The notes: generated by a model not told the origin, from the letters alone. Shown: positions 1 to 14,122, counted from the stretch's first letter. The stretch: DNA of 64,000 bases from Dioscorea cayenensis subsp. rotundata (GCF_009730915.1 NC_052489.1:24607916-24671915), one strand, 5' to 3'. Program-made: numbers and translations.

Positions 1-1762
1 TGCAAGTATCTTGCACAGGTGCAAGAGGCTTAACTAGATTGAATGTGGGGGATGCAGGAGCAGTGCTCAGCTGGAAGCTAACCCAACGGCCTGAATCGAC
101 AGTGGATGCATCAGATTCATCGCATTCAGGAATTGTTGCAGGGTAGAAGTGCTGCCGAGCACGAGTGGGGCTTGCAGGAGCTGAGGCAGCAAATAGAGGG
201 TGGCAAAATGCAGAGTAATCCCAGTCAGGCTTTTGGATTTTAGGCGGGCGGGAAGCAGTGGGGGATGAAAGAGGTGGTGTAACTGGGGCACTGTTGGAGA
301 TACGGAGAGGCGGGAGGGACGATAGGTTATGGAGAAAGGGAAGGAGATAGGAAGGGTTGACGGCGGCAGGGTTACTGACACGGGTGGGGCTCGGAAAAGA
401 TGATGATGTTGGGCTGGCATGGTAGGAAGGGACGGGGCTCGGGTGGTGGGAAGAGCAAGGGCTTATGTTAGTAGACTGGCCGAGTGGCGGTGCACCGGTT
501 GGTGGCGGTGGTGTTGGCTTGCAACCCTGTTTCATTAGAACATCAAAAGAGATTAGATACACATTGCATGACTTGTAATTCACTGAGATGCTCTTTCTTC
601 TCAGTTTTGATTCACTTGGCTAATTATGAAATGCATGTGCTTCTTCTACATGAATTAGATGCATTTATGTTGCATGACTTTCAATTCATTTGCTTGGGTA
701 ATTATGAGGTGCATGTTTGTGTTTTTGCATGAATTTGAAGCACTTATGAATTACTTAAAAAAGAAAGATGGCATAAATAACACAATATTTGATTAAGTAC
801 ATTGCTTGAATTCAATGCATGTGTTGGAACTAAATGATGTGATGTCTTTTGGGTTCTTCTTTTTTCTTCTTTTCTTTATCTCTAAAGAAGAGAGAAACGG
901 AGCGGAGAAAGACTACAGTTACTCAAAGACCTCAAGAACAGTGTTTGAATGAGTGGAAGCAAAAGAACAGAGAGAAAAAGAAGGTAAAGTTTGTAGCAGA
1001 GAAGACCGGAATCTCACAATCTAAGAAAAAGAAATTGGTCAAAAAGGGCGGAAGGTTGTTAAGTATAAGCAATTTTTTTTGTTTTAATGGGTAAAGATAA
1101 GAACTTTTAGAAAGAAACCCAATCAATTAATTGGAAAAAAAAATCAAGAACAGGGCTGTCGGTTTGAAATCATGAAAACAAAAGTATCATTTATATTCAT
1201 TGGGGAGAGAAAGAAAGCAAAGCTAAAGATAGATTCTCATAGCTTAGAAAAGAATCAATAGTTCAATTTCCAAAATGAACAAATGAATTCGAGGCACCAG
1301 GAAATAGATAGGCAAAACTTAGAACAAAATCCATCATCAGAACAATTAGATCTAATCAGAGACCGAGAAAGAAACCCTAGAAACACAACACAGATCTCAC
1401 AGATAAGAAAAGAAGGCAACTTACTCAAACACACATCAAATTCAGAAGCAAAAACAAGAGAAACACAAAGAAAAAACCCACCTTTCCAAAACATCAGATC
1501 AAATTCAAGGAAACAAAGAAGAAAAATTGGGAAAAGGAGGTACCTTGCGGTAGGTGGTACCATCTGGTTCAACAATCCAACCAGCTTCAGCACAGAGAGC
1601 TTTAAGAACCTCATTGTTATCACAATGTTTGGGTAGCTTGTAGTTCCCCATAGCTCTCAACCCTGAGAATATCTTTGCTGCAATTGCTCTCCTTCTCCTC
1701 TCCCTCCTCTTGTTATTCTCCCTCTCCTTCCAAGTTGGCATTCTCCCCACTCCTGAAGTCAT
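1..1762 (-). CDS. BZR1/BES1-like: BZR1/BES1-family transcription factor (5' part, runs off left edge)
   Basis: Brassinosteroid-response transcription factor acting in the nucleus on BRRE and E-box promoters. Exon 1 is 1544-1762 (73 aa) and exon 2 is 526 down to the window edge (175 codons read), with a 1017-nt GT-AG intron after the conserved TTYRK. Exon 1 carries the family's basic DNA-binding block ([18 protein letters not shown], then [19 protein letters not shown] and [14 protein letters not shown]). Exon 2 opens GCKPTPPPP. It holds NISPCSS, the Ser/Pro-rich stretch phosphorylated by GSK3/BIN2-type kinases, the 14-3-3 site context [11 protein letters not shown], then [18 protein letters not shown] and the PEST-like STVDSGRW segment. 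The C-terminal GSK3-docking and EAR motifs would lie outside the window. The ATG at 1762 gives the family N-terminus MTSG. Intron phase and sequence match BZR1 homologues well. Which paralogue it is (BZR1, BES1 or BEH) cannot be decided here. Confidence 0.96.
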
Positions 1763-1873
1763 CTCCTCCTCCTCTTTGCTTTACAACTCCATAAGAGAAA
1801 CTCCAATGAGTACTAGAGAGCTTGGCGAGGGTGAGAGAGAGAAGAGAAGGAATAAAAGCTCACGAGAAGTACT

Positions 1874-1875
<2 letters not shown>

Positions 1876-1914
<39 letters not shown>

Positions 1915-2040
1915 CTTTATTGCTAACTTGCAAGCAGATCATACAGATTGATTGGATTCTCTTTTGTAACTCTCTATAGTCTATACTGACTCAGTCTACA
2001 GAGAGAAAGACACAGAGAGAGAGAGAGAGAGAGAGAGAGC
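1876..2040. repeat. CT and GA microsatellites in the BZR1-like 5' leader/promoter
   Basis: A CT run lies at about 1877-1911 and a GA run at about 2013-2039, on either side of a sequence beginning 115 nt upstream of the BZR1-like ATG. On the gene's own strand the first tract reads GA and the second CT. Such tracts are common in plant 5' leaders and core promoters. No TATA box was assigned. Confidence 0.8.
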
Positions 2041-5000
2041 TTTTTGGTTCATGCATTTACCAACTTTGTAATTAGTTTTCTTCATTGTAAGTGCATGGAT
2101 TAGATTGAATTGCAAGTGGGATGGTCTTCCCAGTCACATTGAATATTTGACCCAACATGGGACCCATGACATGGAAAAAGCACAACAAAGAAGAAGATCA
2201 TAACAAGGGGAAAACAAAGAAAAAGTTTTCAAAGTCTCCAAACAGTTAGGAAGTTTACCCAGTTCATTCATTCATTCATTTGACTTCAATGTTTTCACTG
2301 ACTATGTTACTGATGTATCTAATTAGTATAATGACAGTAAAATCTTAGTAGGTTGCATTAAAAATCTAGCAAAAATGTTGATGAGAAGGAAACTTCTTGC
2401 TTTTCCTCCATTAAGATATAATAAGACAAGCGGAGGAGGAGGAGCTTGTGATTTGTTTTCCTTTGGGCCACCACACACGTGTGACAAGACACATGCTGGG
2501 GCCCACACATCTAACAATTATTGCACTTGGGTGGTCAAGCACGTGTGGGGTTTTCTCAGCCAAACGCCCACGCATGCTTCTCTCATGAGAAAGACACTCC
2601 CTTGCCTCTAAACCACTCCCTAGATATATTTATCCACATATATTGAAACATTCACATGGATTTTTCTCCAATGTCTGCACTTAAAAATAGAATGATGAAT
2701 CATTTACATCAAGGAAATCAGCATCAAATTAGATTGGGAAAAAAAAGAAAATTTCCCTGACCTTGATGGATTTGGACATCATTTTCAAACAATTTCAATG
2801 GCATGATGATCAACAGAATGAAGTAATTGTCTGTGGTGGAGCAGTTGGGATTATTTATATTTGCATTTATGGTATATGTTAAAGGTCCCACTCATGGCAC
2901 CATTTGGAAGCATTCACCATATGTTGTTGCTATTCCTTTGGTTGCATGAACAACAACTGGGCTAAAAGATCAATCAACAAAATCTAATACAATGAGGCTA
3001 AACAACACCTGATTGTTAACTAAGTTAACAAGTTATTTAGATGATGCAAATGGCAGAAACAAATTAATCGGAAGTCAGGACAAGTAGAACAGGCTGATCA
3101 AAGGCATCCAAAGATAATAGTTTGTAATTTCTTTTTTTACTATGTGTAAACTTTAAATTGTACGAAGTAGGCACTAGCTCTTACCTCATTTGTATCATGA
3201 GTATTGTGCTTGATCTTCAGTTATTACTCAGAACCTTGGCATCAGATTTACATCCTACTTTGATCTGGAAAAGATGAATATAAGAAATACTGAATGTTAG
3301 TATTCCAACATAAGTTAAAATGACATTGCTCTGCAGAATAAACATGTTCCCAAAGCAATTTAAGCACCTTGATGAATCATCCCATATCAATTAGATCCAT
3401 TAATTAGTTGGAATTACTACGGATTTCTACAGAGAGTAATGAATGAGTATAATAGCCTTAAAACAATGGTTTGAGCTTTGAATTGGTGCTTTGCATGCAT
3501 GAACGCACGTATTGTTCCATCATGCTTCAGAAACTGTACAAGAGGAAGCATCAAATTTCAAACCAAAGTAGCATAAGCATGAATACACCATTGCCTTCAT
3601 CATTTTAAAAGGGAAATACCATCAAATTGACTTCAGAGAGAAAATTCAAAGCAAAAATATCCACAAAAATATTTACTGAAGATATAGAAATATCACAGAG
3701 AAATGTATCAAGGTTATTTCTGCAATTACCGAGTCAGAGTAAATTCAGTGATAACCTCCGCACAAGCAAACTTTGACTGACAATGGTAAGTTATGCACAA
3801 GTAGAACAATGTAACAGTGGGAGCTGATAATCAAAGGCACATAAGTCACGATGAGAATTTTCTGAATTTAGAGATAAGACCCTCCATGTTATTGCCGATT
3901 AAGATATTTGATTATTCTATTTTCATCAAACAAATGCTCCCTGGAACTTTGTACATGAGATATCTCACATAAACTCACCCACCAAGATTGCATTTGTTGA
4001 TGAACTCTAGTGCTGAATCCTCATTATGAACTCAATTGCGAATAGTCATTTTCTGCTAAAGAAAATACAATAGATGTCTTGTGAAAGATGATAAATTCAG
4101 TCAGGCACATCAAATTATTCAATCAAGTCAATATAAAACACATCTCACGCTTAGCTGCATTTTGTAAAAATAGATTGCAGGCTTTATAAGCCTTTCGCAA
4201 CAAGAATTATAAGCATCACAAACTCATGGAAGATGCAAATTGTAAATGCATGGATGGATAACCATACACGATGACTAGATATAAATTTCTCATTTACTGC
4301 ATTAATATTTCTTTGTTACACAGTTACAAAATATTAATTTAAACCATGATAAAGGGAAAAGAATCAATAACTGTAAAACAGGTTCTTGACATACAGTGAT
4401 GACGAAATTATAGAAATTCCAAGAAGGGCATGTATCTAGTAACCCTTGTACAACTCAACCTTCATTGGCTAGCTTCACCGCAGAATGTTATTTCACTCAT
4501 TTTATATTTTAAAATTTTTCCTACTGGTATTTACATATGAAAAGGGTCTTTTGGGTTATAATAAATGTTAAGAGCAATCAAAAGGCAACATCTGTGATAT
4601 GAGGAGACAATTGCAGAATACGCTCTATAAATTCCTCTATAACACAAACTTCTGGCAATGTAAAAGTACTTTCATATACAGACTGAAGATTATATTTTGA
4701 GCTTCATCAAGAATCCATCACTCTATATAGTGAAGGAAAAAATAACTTGTATAAAAAAAAAAAAATCAAAGCTATTAAGAATAACATTTCCAATATAGAC
4801 ATTCATCAAAAGAACTGGTTATAATTTTGCTCTGTATTCATATAAAAAATATTTAGTAGATCCTGTGTTCAAGAATCATTGGTTACCACTTACAAATAAA
4901 GAACTTAGTAATAAAGTAAGCAAAGATAAGACACCATGCAACAGATAGACAGATAGATTCAAAAGAGAGTTTTTCCAACTTTCAGTGACAAAAGTATAGG

Positions 5001-5500
5001 AAGATGGCATTATATGTTTCAATCTCTTTCAGTGCCAAACCTAATATGTCATTTAATCCAAGTAATCATAACATTTCAAAGTAGAAAATTAACCACTATA
5101 AGTAAAGAAATCACCATCAACAAATCGAAACAGGAACCAAGATCCAAGTCTTATACCATTCATCATCACACTTCAAAGCAGCACAGGCATACTGTTAATA
5201 AATAGTACACGACAAATCGAACTCTTACATATTCATCAACAACAAAGAAAGATAACATTTGAATATATATTGAGTGCTTATATTATTACTCGATAATTGA
5301 AGCGCACACAAAGGCTTTGAGTAAAACAATATTTCAATTGCAAATGACTGTCATCACTGGCCACAATAACAACTAAAAGAGTCCAGCTTCAGCCTAAATG
5401 TTAAAAATCTGCATCAAAGGATCAAAACCTAATTTGAGGAAAAAAAAAAAATCCAAATCCACATATCTCCAGGGCCCCGGACCAAGGATTTCCATATCAT
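2041..5500. other. AT-rich intergenic DNA, no gene seen
   Basis: No frame in this stretch shows a recognisable protein domain; the open frames are short and of low complexity. Around 2470-2560 there is a small GC-richer patch with two G-box-type ACGT cores (CACACGTGTG near 2474 and GCACGTGTGG near 2540), followed by a TATA-like run near 2622. It may be distal promoter DNA of the BZR1-like gene or the start of an unrecognised non-coding transcript. The rest is AT-rich and featureless to the eye. Confidence 0.5.
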
Positions 5501-5514
5501 GGTCATCCATTCAT

Positions 5515-6170
5515 ATTGTTCAGCCTAGGAATTATTGAGCCATTAATTGCGTGGCCTTGAATGTACAGAATAGTCAACTGAAAATAAAACTCAATGAAGA
5601 AAATTACAAGCTCATTAAGAAAGGCATAGCATTTCAATGTCAATAAGCAAAACAACAATAACAACAAAGAATTGAACTACAGTTTAAATGTCAAGCATTT
5701 CATATATAATAGAATTTGAGTAAAACAGCTGCACATTCATGTCATTCAACAAAGAAATTATTGAATCATTATTGACATAGCTACCAATATCTTAAACAGT
5801 AAAAACATAAATATAATTCAAAGCATTCAATCTCACAACTCACAAGAAAGCATAGCATATTCAGATACCCATAAAAGGAACATAACTGACTTCACCTCAA
5901 ATGACAAGGAAAAGAATTGGGAAAACCTCAAAACCCCATTGCATATGGCATACCAATTCATATAAAAATCCCTTGAATCATAATTGGCATGGCTATTAAT
6001 AAACTACATAGTACACTGTAAATGGAACTCAGATAAACTTATCACGAAAGACACAGCATTTAAATGCAGGTAAGAAACACAATATAACAATAACAGAAAG
6101 AAGAAGAAGAGCAACAACAACAATAACAACAAGAAAGAGTTGAACATTAGTTTACCAGAATCATCATCTA
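5515..6170. repeat. Degenerate tandem repeats, about 220-nt period, 3' of GGPPS
   Basis: Three diverged copies of one unit can be lined up, starting near 5530, 5757 and 5970. Each contains a variant of 'ATTATTGAATCATTATTGGC', then a CATAGCT/GGCTATT block, then '..AAAG(G/A)CATAGCATTT', and two carry a run of AACAACAATAACAAC. The array ends within about 20 nt of the GGPPS stop codon, so it probably forms part of the 3' flank or 3' UTR. No coding capacity is seen. Confidence 0.5.
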
Positions 6171-6189
6171 AACAAGAAGGCAAACACTC

Positions 6190-7700
<1,511 letters not shown>

Positions 7701-8899
7701 TGCTCCAATCTTTCTTAATGTTTTCACATTTTATTAGATGTTCAATGTTTCGGTATTAAAAACTTACATATATTTTTACATTATACGAGTTATAGTTCGA
7801 AACTGTCTTATCAATAAAATACAAACATCTTACACGAAATATAATGTCAATAAACTAAAAAATTATTGGTAATTTATTTAAATTTTATATGATTTTTTTT
7901 ATCTTTTGACTTCAAAATAAATAAATAAATAAATAAATAAATTGTATCAATTATTTTTTTAATTAGTAATAAAAGCTAAAAATAACTCTAAAATTATATT
8001 GACATTCTATTCATCCCTTTTTCACTGTCTTAACTAGAACAATAAATTTATCTTAAATACTTATTAGACAAATAATTAGAGACGTCTATTATTTTAGATA
8101 GATTATATATAAATTAAGGTTTTTATTTTCTATTTGTTTCTTATTCTTTTCCTATTAATGTGTTTTTTGCCCCCTGTTTTTACATAATATTATATAAAAA
8201 GAAACAATAAGATGTGATTGAACAAGTGTAAACAGTAGGATCAAAGAAACTTGCAATAAATGAGGATGATCTTAAATCAGTACCAAAAGTATCAAAGAAA
8301 TTTCTGCATAGTTCCTATACCACCTCAAGAAAAACACCAGATGATTTACAGCAGAACAACTTGGAAAGGCCAAATTCAGTTACTTTTAAGAACCTGATAA
8401 GATCACAGTCTGTGATAAGACAATTCAGAAGGAATAATATGTCCATTAACAACAAATGAAAAAAATATAATTTCTTAATAATCCATGATTTTGTTTTTAT
8501 AATAAATGTAGACAAGCCGCGTGCCATTGGCGTGTTCAGTCATTTTAATTATATTATTGGTCAGAATCGTAAGTATCAACTCCTAAACTCCGCCCATGTG
8601 CAATAAATCTGGTGTTAATAGACTGAGATACCATTTGCTTAATGATCTACAATATTTTGAAACTCCTTTGCTTTTAAACCAATATTTATTAATATAAATA
8701 TCGATTTACGTAATCTTCAGATTTTAGATAAGGTGATGAAGGACAATTGGGATCGCTTGATGTTGGAATTCATTTTTGGACCTTGATTAAATTCTCCAAT
8801 TTGGAACATAGGTGCCATTGTCATAAATTCAGCTAATAATTAATTGGGTCTGGTACCCAGCTTCAAACAATAATAAGATTACTTCTACAGTTTACAGGT
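7701..8899. other. AT-rich spacer, no gene seen
   Basis: AT-rich DNA with an (AAAT)n run near 7916-7940 and no recognisable coding sequence. The last part (from about 8740) may already belong to the degraded LINE that becomes readable from about 8900. Confidence 0.5.
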
Positions 8900-9475
8900 T
8901 TTTGAATTGCAGATATATAGAAACCTTTTATTGGCAAGGATGGCATAGACTCTTGAAACTTCATGGGGCTCTAAAAGTGAAAATTTTCACTTGGTTGATC
9001 TTGCATGGAAGGTTTTAGACTTATAATTTTCTTCAAGCTATTAATTTGGCCTTATATTTACTACTAGTGACTAGTGAGTCCAATTTTACTACATCTGTTT
9101 TTTTTCTGCAACGTTATGCTTGGTGTATAAGGCCAGGTATGACCTTTATTTTCAGGTGTGCTCAACCAGACTTCAACTGAATTTCTGTTGGAGCATGTCA
9201 AGGAGTATAGAAGTGGGATTCATTGCAAAATGGGAAAGTTCTTAATAAATTTTGGCTAATCATTTTCTTCTGACCTGCTGTTATTCACGGATGCTCAAGG
9301 AATGTAGAGAATCACAAAATCGAGTTAATTCTGAGAGAATGGAACGTTCTGGCAGATAGACTTGCTGCTCAAGGATCACCGGAGTTGGCTTTATTCCAAC
9401 AGGGAAGGGATCTTCCAAAGTGGTTAATGAAGCTGTGTAGTATTTCTTCTGATTTTCATTTTTGATAGTTTTTTT
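8900..9475 (+). mobile_element. LINE 3' fragment (zf-RVT and RNase H-like remnants)
   Basis: Two pieces of a plant L1-type LINE ORF2 C-terminus can be read in different frames. Near 8938-9018 translation gives WHRLLKLHGALKVKIFTWLI followed by LHGR, the zf-RVT signature (VKIF.W..LHGR). Near 9300-9465 it gives REWNVLADRLAAQG and a tail ending at a stop, matching the end of the RNase H-like domain found at LINE C-termini. The stretch between is shortened and out of frame, with no continuous reading frame. An A-rich run follows near 9535-9560, consistent with a LINE tail. It lies between GGPPS and the nucleotide-sugar transporter. This is an old, non-functional scrap. Confidence 0.75.
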
Positions 9476-9731
9476 TCTCTATCCCAAGTGTGTGTGTGCT
9501 GGTTTTCCAAGCTACTTGGTAACTATTTTAATACCAAAATAAAAAAGAAGGGAAAAAAAGGAACAAATGGACATGATAGTTTACTTGTAAAAGAATGGCT
9601 ACAACTTGATACAGTGAATTGGTAGTTCTAATTGCCACAATAGCGGCGAAAGAATTGAACAATCAAGCGACAGAGTACTATAAAATAATCGAGTAGAAAT
9701 TTTAACAAAATGTCAAAATTTGAAGAAAGAA

Positions 9732-11916
9732 TCAACTCTTTGCTTGTCCAAGCTCAAGGTCGGATTCGGTTATCCTATTCACTCTCTCTTTCAGAAGCTT
9801 TACATCCTCTTCTTGTGCTAAACTTTCACCACTAACGTGCGAAGACATCTTGGTTTGTTTCTCTGATTCCACAGCCCAACTGTAAATTATCATGCCAACC
9901 ACAGCAAGCAACATGCCAAGAATGTTTTTCCCTGTGAGAGCCGAATCGAACAAAATCCAGCCCAAAATTAATACACACACGGTTTTCATGTGGCCCAAAA
10001 CTTGGAAGGAAGTTGCAGAGAAGCGGCCGATACACAGATATTGGCTCAGGTTGCAGAAGACTGCTAGAGAGCATGAGAGTAGTATAAAAAGCTGCAAATA
10101 AATTCATTGAGGTATAAGAGCTATAAATCATTAAATAAATGCAAAGAAAAGAGAGAAAACCTTGAAATCAAGTTGTTAAAAAGTTAGCATCTTATGAAAG
10201 CAAAAATGCACACACAGTTCATGAGTTCATATCTAGGCAAGACACAGGTTATCTGTATGAGTGTTAGTATCACATAGGGACTATGTTTCACTGGTACTGC
10301 ATTAAATTAATCTCTATCAATCATGAATGCAAAGATGTAACCATGGCTAGAAACATAAGTTGAAGATCTAAAATGAAGGTTAGTCTAGCTCATGAATCCG
10401 GCTTAAGAACTTACAGAAGCTCCACCAGTAAAGTGGTAGTTCAATAGAGAGCTCTTGTTGAGGTAGTAATCCACAAATGGTCCAAATATTAGAAGAGATG
10501 CTGCCTGAATTGGTGCAGTTTTGCTCAGAAGCTCGAAGGAACCAATGTTGTACTTCTTCTGGAAAGAGCCTATTGTCTGAAGAAGGATGAAAGTCAAATT
10601 GGGAAAGTTTAGCATCAGTAATAACAAGATTCAAATAGCATTGTCCATAGAATTTGCTAAGGAAACAAAGAAACAAGAAAGGATTGTGAACTACTCACAA
10701 TCTGCTGCAGAGATGTACAAAAAACGGCGACACATGCACAGATAAAACCCTTTCCGTTGATCTCCACATCAGTCACTGTACAGACACCAACACCAAATGC
10801 CACAACCACCACTGACATTATCACTCTCGTTGAATAATGCTTGTTATGAAGTACCCACTCCATCACACAAACCACTGGTATCATGCTCAATTTCGATATC
10901 TTCAATTTAACAACAAAACAAGGTTCATTATGTGAATCATGCAATAGAAACAATATCATTCAAAGATGGGTAAAGACAATATACCTGATAAAATCCAACA
11001 GAATTCAACATGAGGCTTAGATTCATGCCAGTAATTGACATATTAGCAACAATTGAAAACCAGAAGAGTTCCCAAATGGGGACCTTCTTGGATGCAGAGT
11101 AGCCTGCGGCATTTGAAATATAACCAACAAGTGCGGTCACCATGAAATGGAATCCAGTTAATGTAGTTGCTGCAAAAATCAATCAAGAGGCAATTTAAAA
11201 CCAATTAAGCATAAATGGTACCAAAATAAAGGATGGAACACCATTAACTATCAAAATAAATAACAAATTTCACATTAGTTTCTTCTTCCTGCCTCTTGGC
11301 AGGTCCTAAACACCATGAAGATTCCAAACAACCAATTAGTTTCTCCTTTCTATTCCTTCACATATGCCCTAAACACCGTCAAGCATATACAAATTTAACA
11401 AAATGAAAAAAAAAAAAAAAAATTGTTTGGAAAAAAAAGGTCCTGATTTCAAGGTCAAAATCCACAAATTCCATTCAGTTTCTCCCTTGAATCTCTTCAA
11501 AAAGTATCCAAACAACATCAAGTGCTCAAATTGACAAGCTCCCAAACACGCACCTTCAAATCAAGGCCAGATTTTTTTGTTATTAAAAGCACACTGAAAT
11601 CAGGATCTAACTCTTAGATTTCTATAAACAAGATGAAAGAGAAATACGGTTACAAAGATCAAGATATCAAACCATACTTTTCCTCGTAAAGATCAAAACT
11701 TTATCAAAATCAAAGCCCTAAATTGAAGATCTACGAACTCGGATCGAGATATAAAGAAAAGATATTAAAAGAAGAAGAAGATCTGGTACCGAAGGTGAAC
11801 GCGTAGCCACTGGAAGACATGAGTTGCTTATTCACCATAATAATCCCAACAGAGCTAACAACATTCATCGCCCACGCCCCGCCATTAGAAACCAGCGGCT
11901 TCTTCTCCGATTCCAT
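9732..11916 (-). CDS. URGT: UDP-rhamnose/UDP-galactose transporter, Golgi (URGT/NST-KT family)
   Basis: Golgi nucleotide-sugar antiporter of the drug/metabolite transporter superfamily. It supplies UDP-sugars for pectin, arabinogalactan and other glycan synthesis. Exons on the minus strand are 11790-11916, 10985-11169, 10699-10899, 10415-10576 and 9732-10091, all bounded by GT-AG, giving 1035 nt (344 aa). Signature stretches include [96 protein letters not shown] and [17 protein letters not shown], which match the Arabidopsis URGT proteins almost block for block. About ten hydrophobic helices are followed by a hydrophilic cytosolic tail. The ATG at 11916 (MESEKK) is the first Met in frame; an in-frame TAG lies about 60 nt further up. 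Substrate preference within the family cannot be read from sequence. No truncation is seen. Confidence 0.96.
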
Positions 11917-12560
11917 CCTCAATTCGCCCAAATTCCCCTCCGAGAAAGCCCAAGAAACGCGGGATCTGGGGATCTAAGACGAAGAGAAAGGGGCAATGAA
12001 ACAAGGGCTCTTGCCCTAAGATTAATAAAAGAGCGAAAGCTTGGATCTTTTCAAAGGATTGAAGCTGGCGTCAAACGCGAGAGCTGCTCTTTGTCGGAAG
12101 GAACGCATTGATTTCTAGTAAACAAACGTGTGAAGGTTCCCAGAGACCCACAAAGCGATGAAAAATCAAAGCTTGCCAAACTTTCTCCCCCTTCTTTCTA
12201 TCTGAAAGAAAGAAAAACCGTTAAAACAGTTACTGTTTATTAATAAGTAAAAATAATAATATTTGTGTAAAAAATAAATTTCTTTTATAGAAATTGTCAA
12301 TTTATTATTAATTAATTAATTAATTAATTGAAAGTTTTGAACAGATGAATTTGGTTGTCAAGGAGCATGTGATCTTTGGTTGGGCAATGAGTAGCTGTTA
12401 GTGTACAAATTTGTAGTTTTGTTCATCCAGTTCATTGATTTTTGTTCATCCCATGTGCATTGTGGACACTCTTGTTGCTATCAAAATGGTTTTGATAAAT
12501 TACTGAATAAATAGCAGATTAAAAAAAATATATATCTTTAATTATTTGGCCGGCTCAGCA
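11917..12560. other. URGT 5' leader/promoter and spacer
   Basis: The first 200 nt or so is the GC-richer leader side of the URGT gene. Beyond about 12200 it is AT-rich spacer with a TTAA run near 12309-12330. No coding sequence is recognised. Confidence 0.5.
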
Positions 12561-13020
12561 ATGAGTGTTTCATTTGTATGATCCGCCAACACAGATGTTG
12601 ATTTTGAAGAATCTGTCACTGAATCAGACAACGGTTTCTAAATTCAATGAATAAACAGCACATTTTGGTTCATTGCAACAATGATAACCTGAATTTTAAA
12701 GATTTAGAATGAGACGATTTTGAATGCTGTATTAAAATTGACAATTTGGCAGTAAAGGCTTTTGTTCATTTGTAAGTTCAACAGATACCGATGTTAGGTG
12801 CAAAACATGTCATTGAACCAGACAATGGATTCCCAGTTGAATGAATCCAAGATTATGTGACACTGCCATAAAAGAGGCAACTTGAAATCAAAGAATTTTG
12901 ATAATTTGTATGTTCAACAAATACAGAAACTTGGATGCCAAACATGTCATTGAACCAGACAATGGCACTATCTGATTCATTACAACAATCAAAAAAATTT
13001 GAATATAAAGAATTTTGTTA
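12560..13020. repeat. Degenerate tandem repeats 3' of YIF1
   Basis: Three related copies begin near 12570, 12765 and 12900. Each has a TTCATTTGTA/TAATTTGTATG lead, then a variant of GTCATTGAACCAGACAATGG (GTCACTGAATCAGACAACGG in the first copy), then a GATTCATT/CAATGAAT block, and two end in AAAGAATTTTG. Spacing is uneven (about 195 and 135 nt). The third copy stops about 20 nt short of the YIF1 stop codon, so the array probably lies in its 3' UTR or just beyond. Confidence 0.55.
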
Positions 13021-13039
13021 CGGTAGGAAACATGGAGCA

Positions 13040-14120
13040 TCATGCACCAACATTGCCGAGCCAGAAGAACCAGGGGAACTGAGCTGCAGCCATGAAAAGC
13101 AGAAGATAATGGTGCCTGTTGGTGTGCTTCTCGTAACTCCTCGTTCCTCCCAAGAGAACCCTCTTCATGGTCTTCACCAGGAAAATCCCCATGCAAACGC
13201 AAATCCAAGGAAGCAGAAAAAAGTATGAGTAATTCCAGAAGATCCTTGCGAAAACAGCAACAGACATGCCCGTAAATGCATATCCTGTGTAAGCTACAAC
13301 ATCCAACAGCGGCGCCTCGCCACTGCCCAAAGAATACAGCAGTCCTTTTAGAAGCAGGATCTGGAAAAACCAGCCTGCTAGTCCTTTTGTAAATTGCAAG
13401 CTCAGCGCTTCTGGTGTAAATCTATAACCATACGATAAACACAATGATTTAAATAAACAATTGAAGTTCATGATGAGTAAAATAAGTACACAACCAAATT
13501 TATTTCACCTTCCTAACACACCGAGCATGAATCCTGCTAAGACAACATAGGTACCAAATGCCATAAAAGGAATGTACAGGTCCGGGGCATTTATATCATG
13601 AACTGGAGGTTTGTATGAAAGTCGCCCACCAACTGGTTCTGTTATCCTTGTCCAGTGCCCCTGAATGAAACCAGAGAAAGTGAGGGTGAGAACTGCAAAA
13701 AGATGTCATTATTGATGATGGCAAAAATTTTGGAAGTCAGCCATTGCTTACTCTATGGAGGAAGGGGAACAATATGACCTTCAGCTTGTTCCTCACATAT
13801 TGGCCATTCACTTGGAAGTAATATTGAGAATCAGATAAATGCTGACTGATCTGTTCATGAGAATGGATACAAAGTTTAATTGGACAATATTTATGGCAAT
13901 TGATACATGAATACTAACATTTGAAAAAAAATTGCAAGCTATTTCCACAGGCACCTACATTGCTTTGCATAAACTCTGAGCTAGAGCCAAGGAATCTCTC
14001 CCCATATGCTCCCAGGCCGCCACGAATTATTCCGGAACCAGTTCCATAGAAGGCATTCCCAAATGGACCGGGAGGATGGGGTCTCTGAATTCCAGCCGGG
14101 TTTCCAATATTGTCATTCAT
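13040..14120 (-). CDS. YIF1: YIF1 / Hrf1-family ER-Golgi membrane protein
   Basis: Integral membrane partner of Yip1-type proteins, acting in ER-to-Golgi vesicle traffic. Coding exons on the minus strand are 13959-14120, 13752-13850, 13509-13660 and 13040-13421, giving 795 nt (264 aa). The N-terminus has [20 protein letters not shown] and [15 protein letters not shown], then [51 protein letters not shown] and [20 protein letters not shown], and LVKTMKRVL near the end. These are the conserved blocks of plant YIF1, with about five C-terminal membrane helices. The C-terminus (WLGNVGA, stop) is a few residues shorter than the Arabidopsis form. A splice acceptor ends just two bases before the ATG, so the leader is spliced. 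A good donor (AAG|GTATGC) lies at 15287, making a 5' UTR intron of about 1.17 kb and a leader exon of about 15288-15440. Confidence 0.94.
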
Positions 14121-14122
14121 GG

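Noticed and set aside
67-420. 117-codon minus-strand frame read as a separate protein
   Set aside because: It is the wrong frame of BZR1-like exon 2; the correct frame continues from GCKPTPPPP at 526.
2600-3000. Possible non-coding or microRNA transcript after the TATA-like box near 2622
   Set aside because: I checked by eye for well-known plant microRNA sequences and a hairpin and saw none; there is no positive evidence beyond the TATA-like run.
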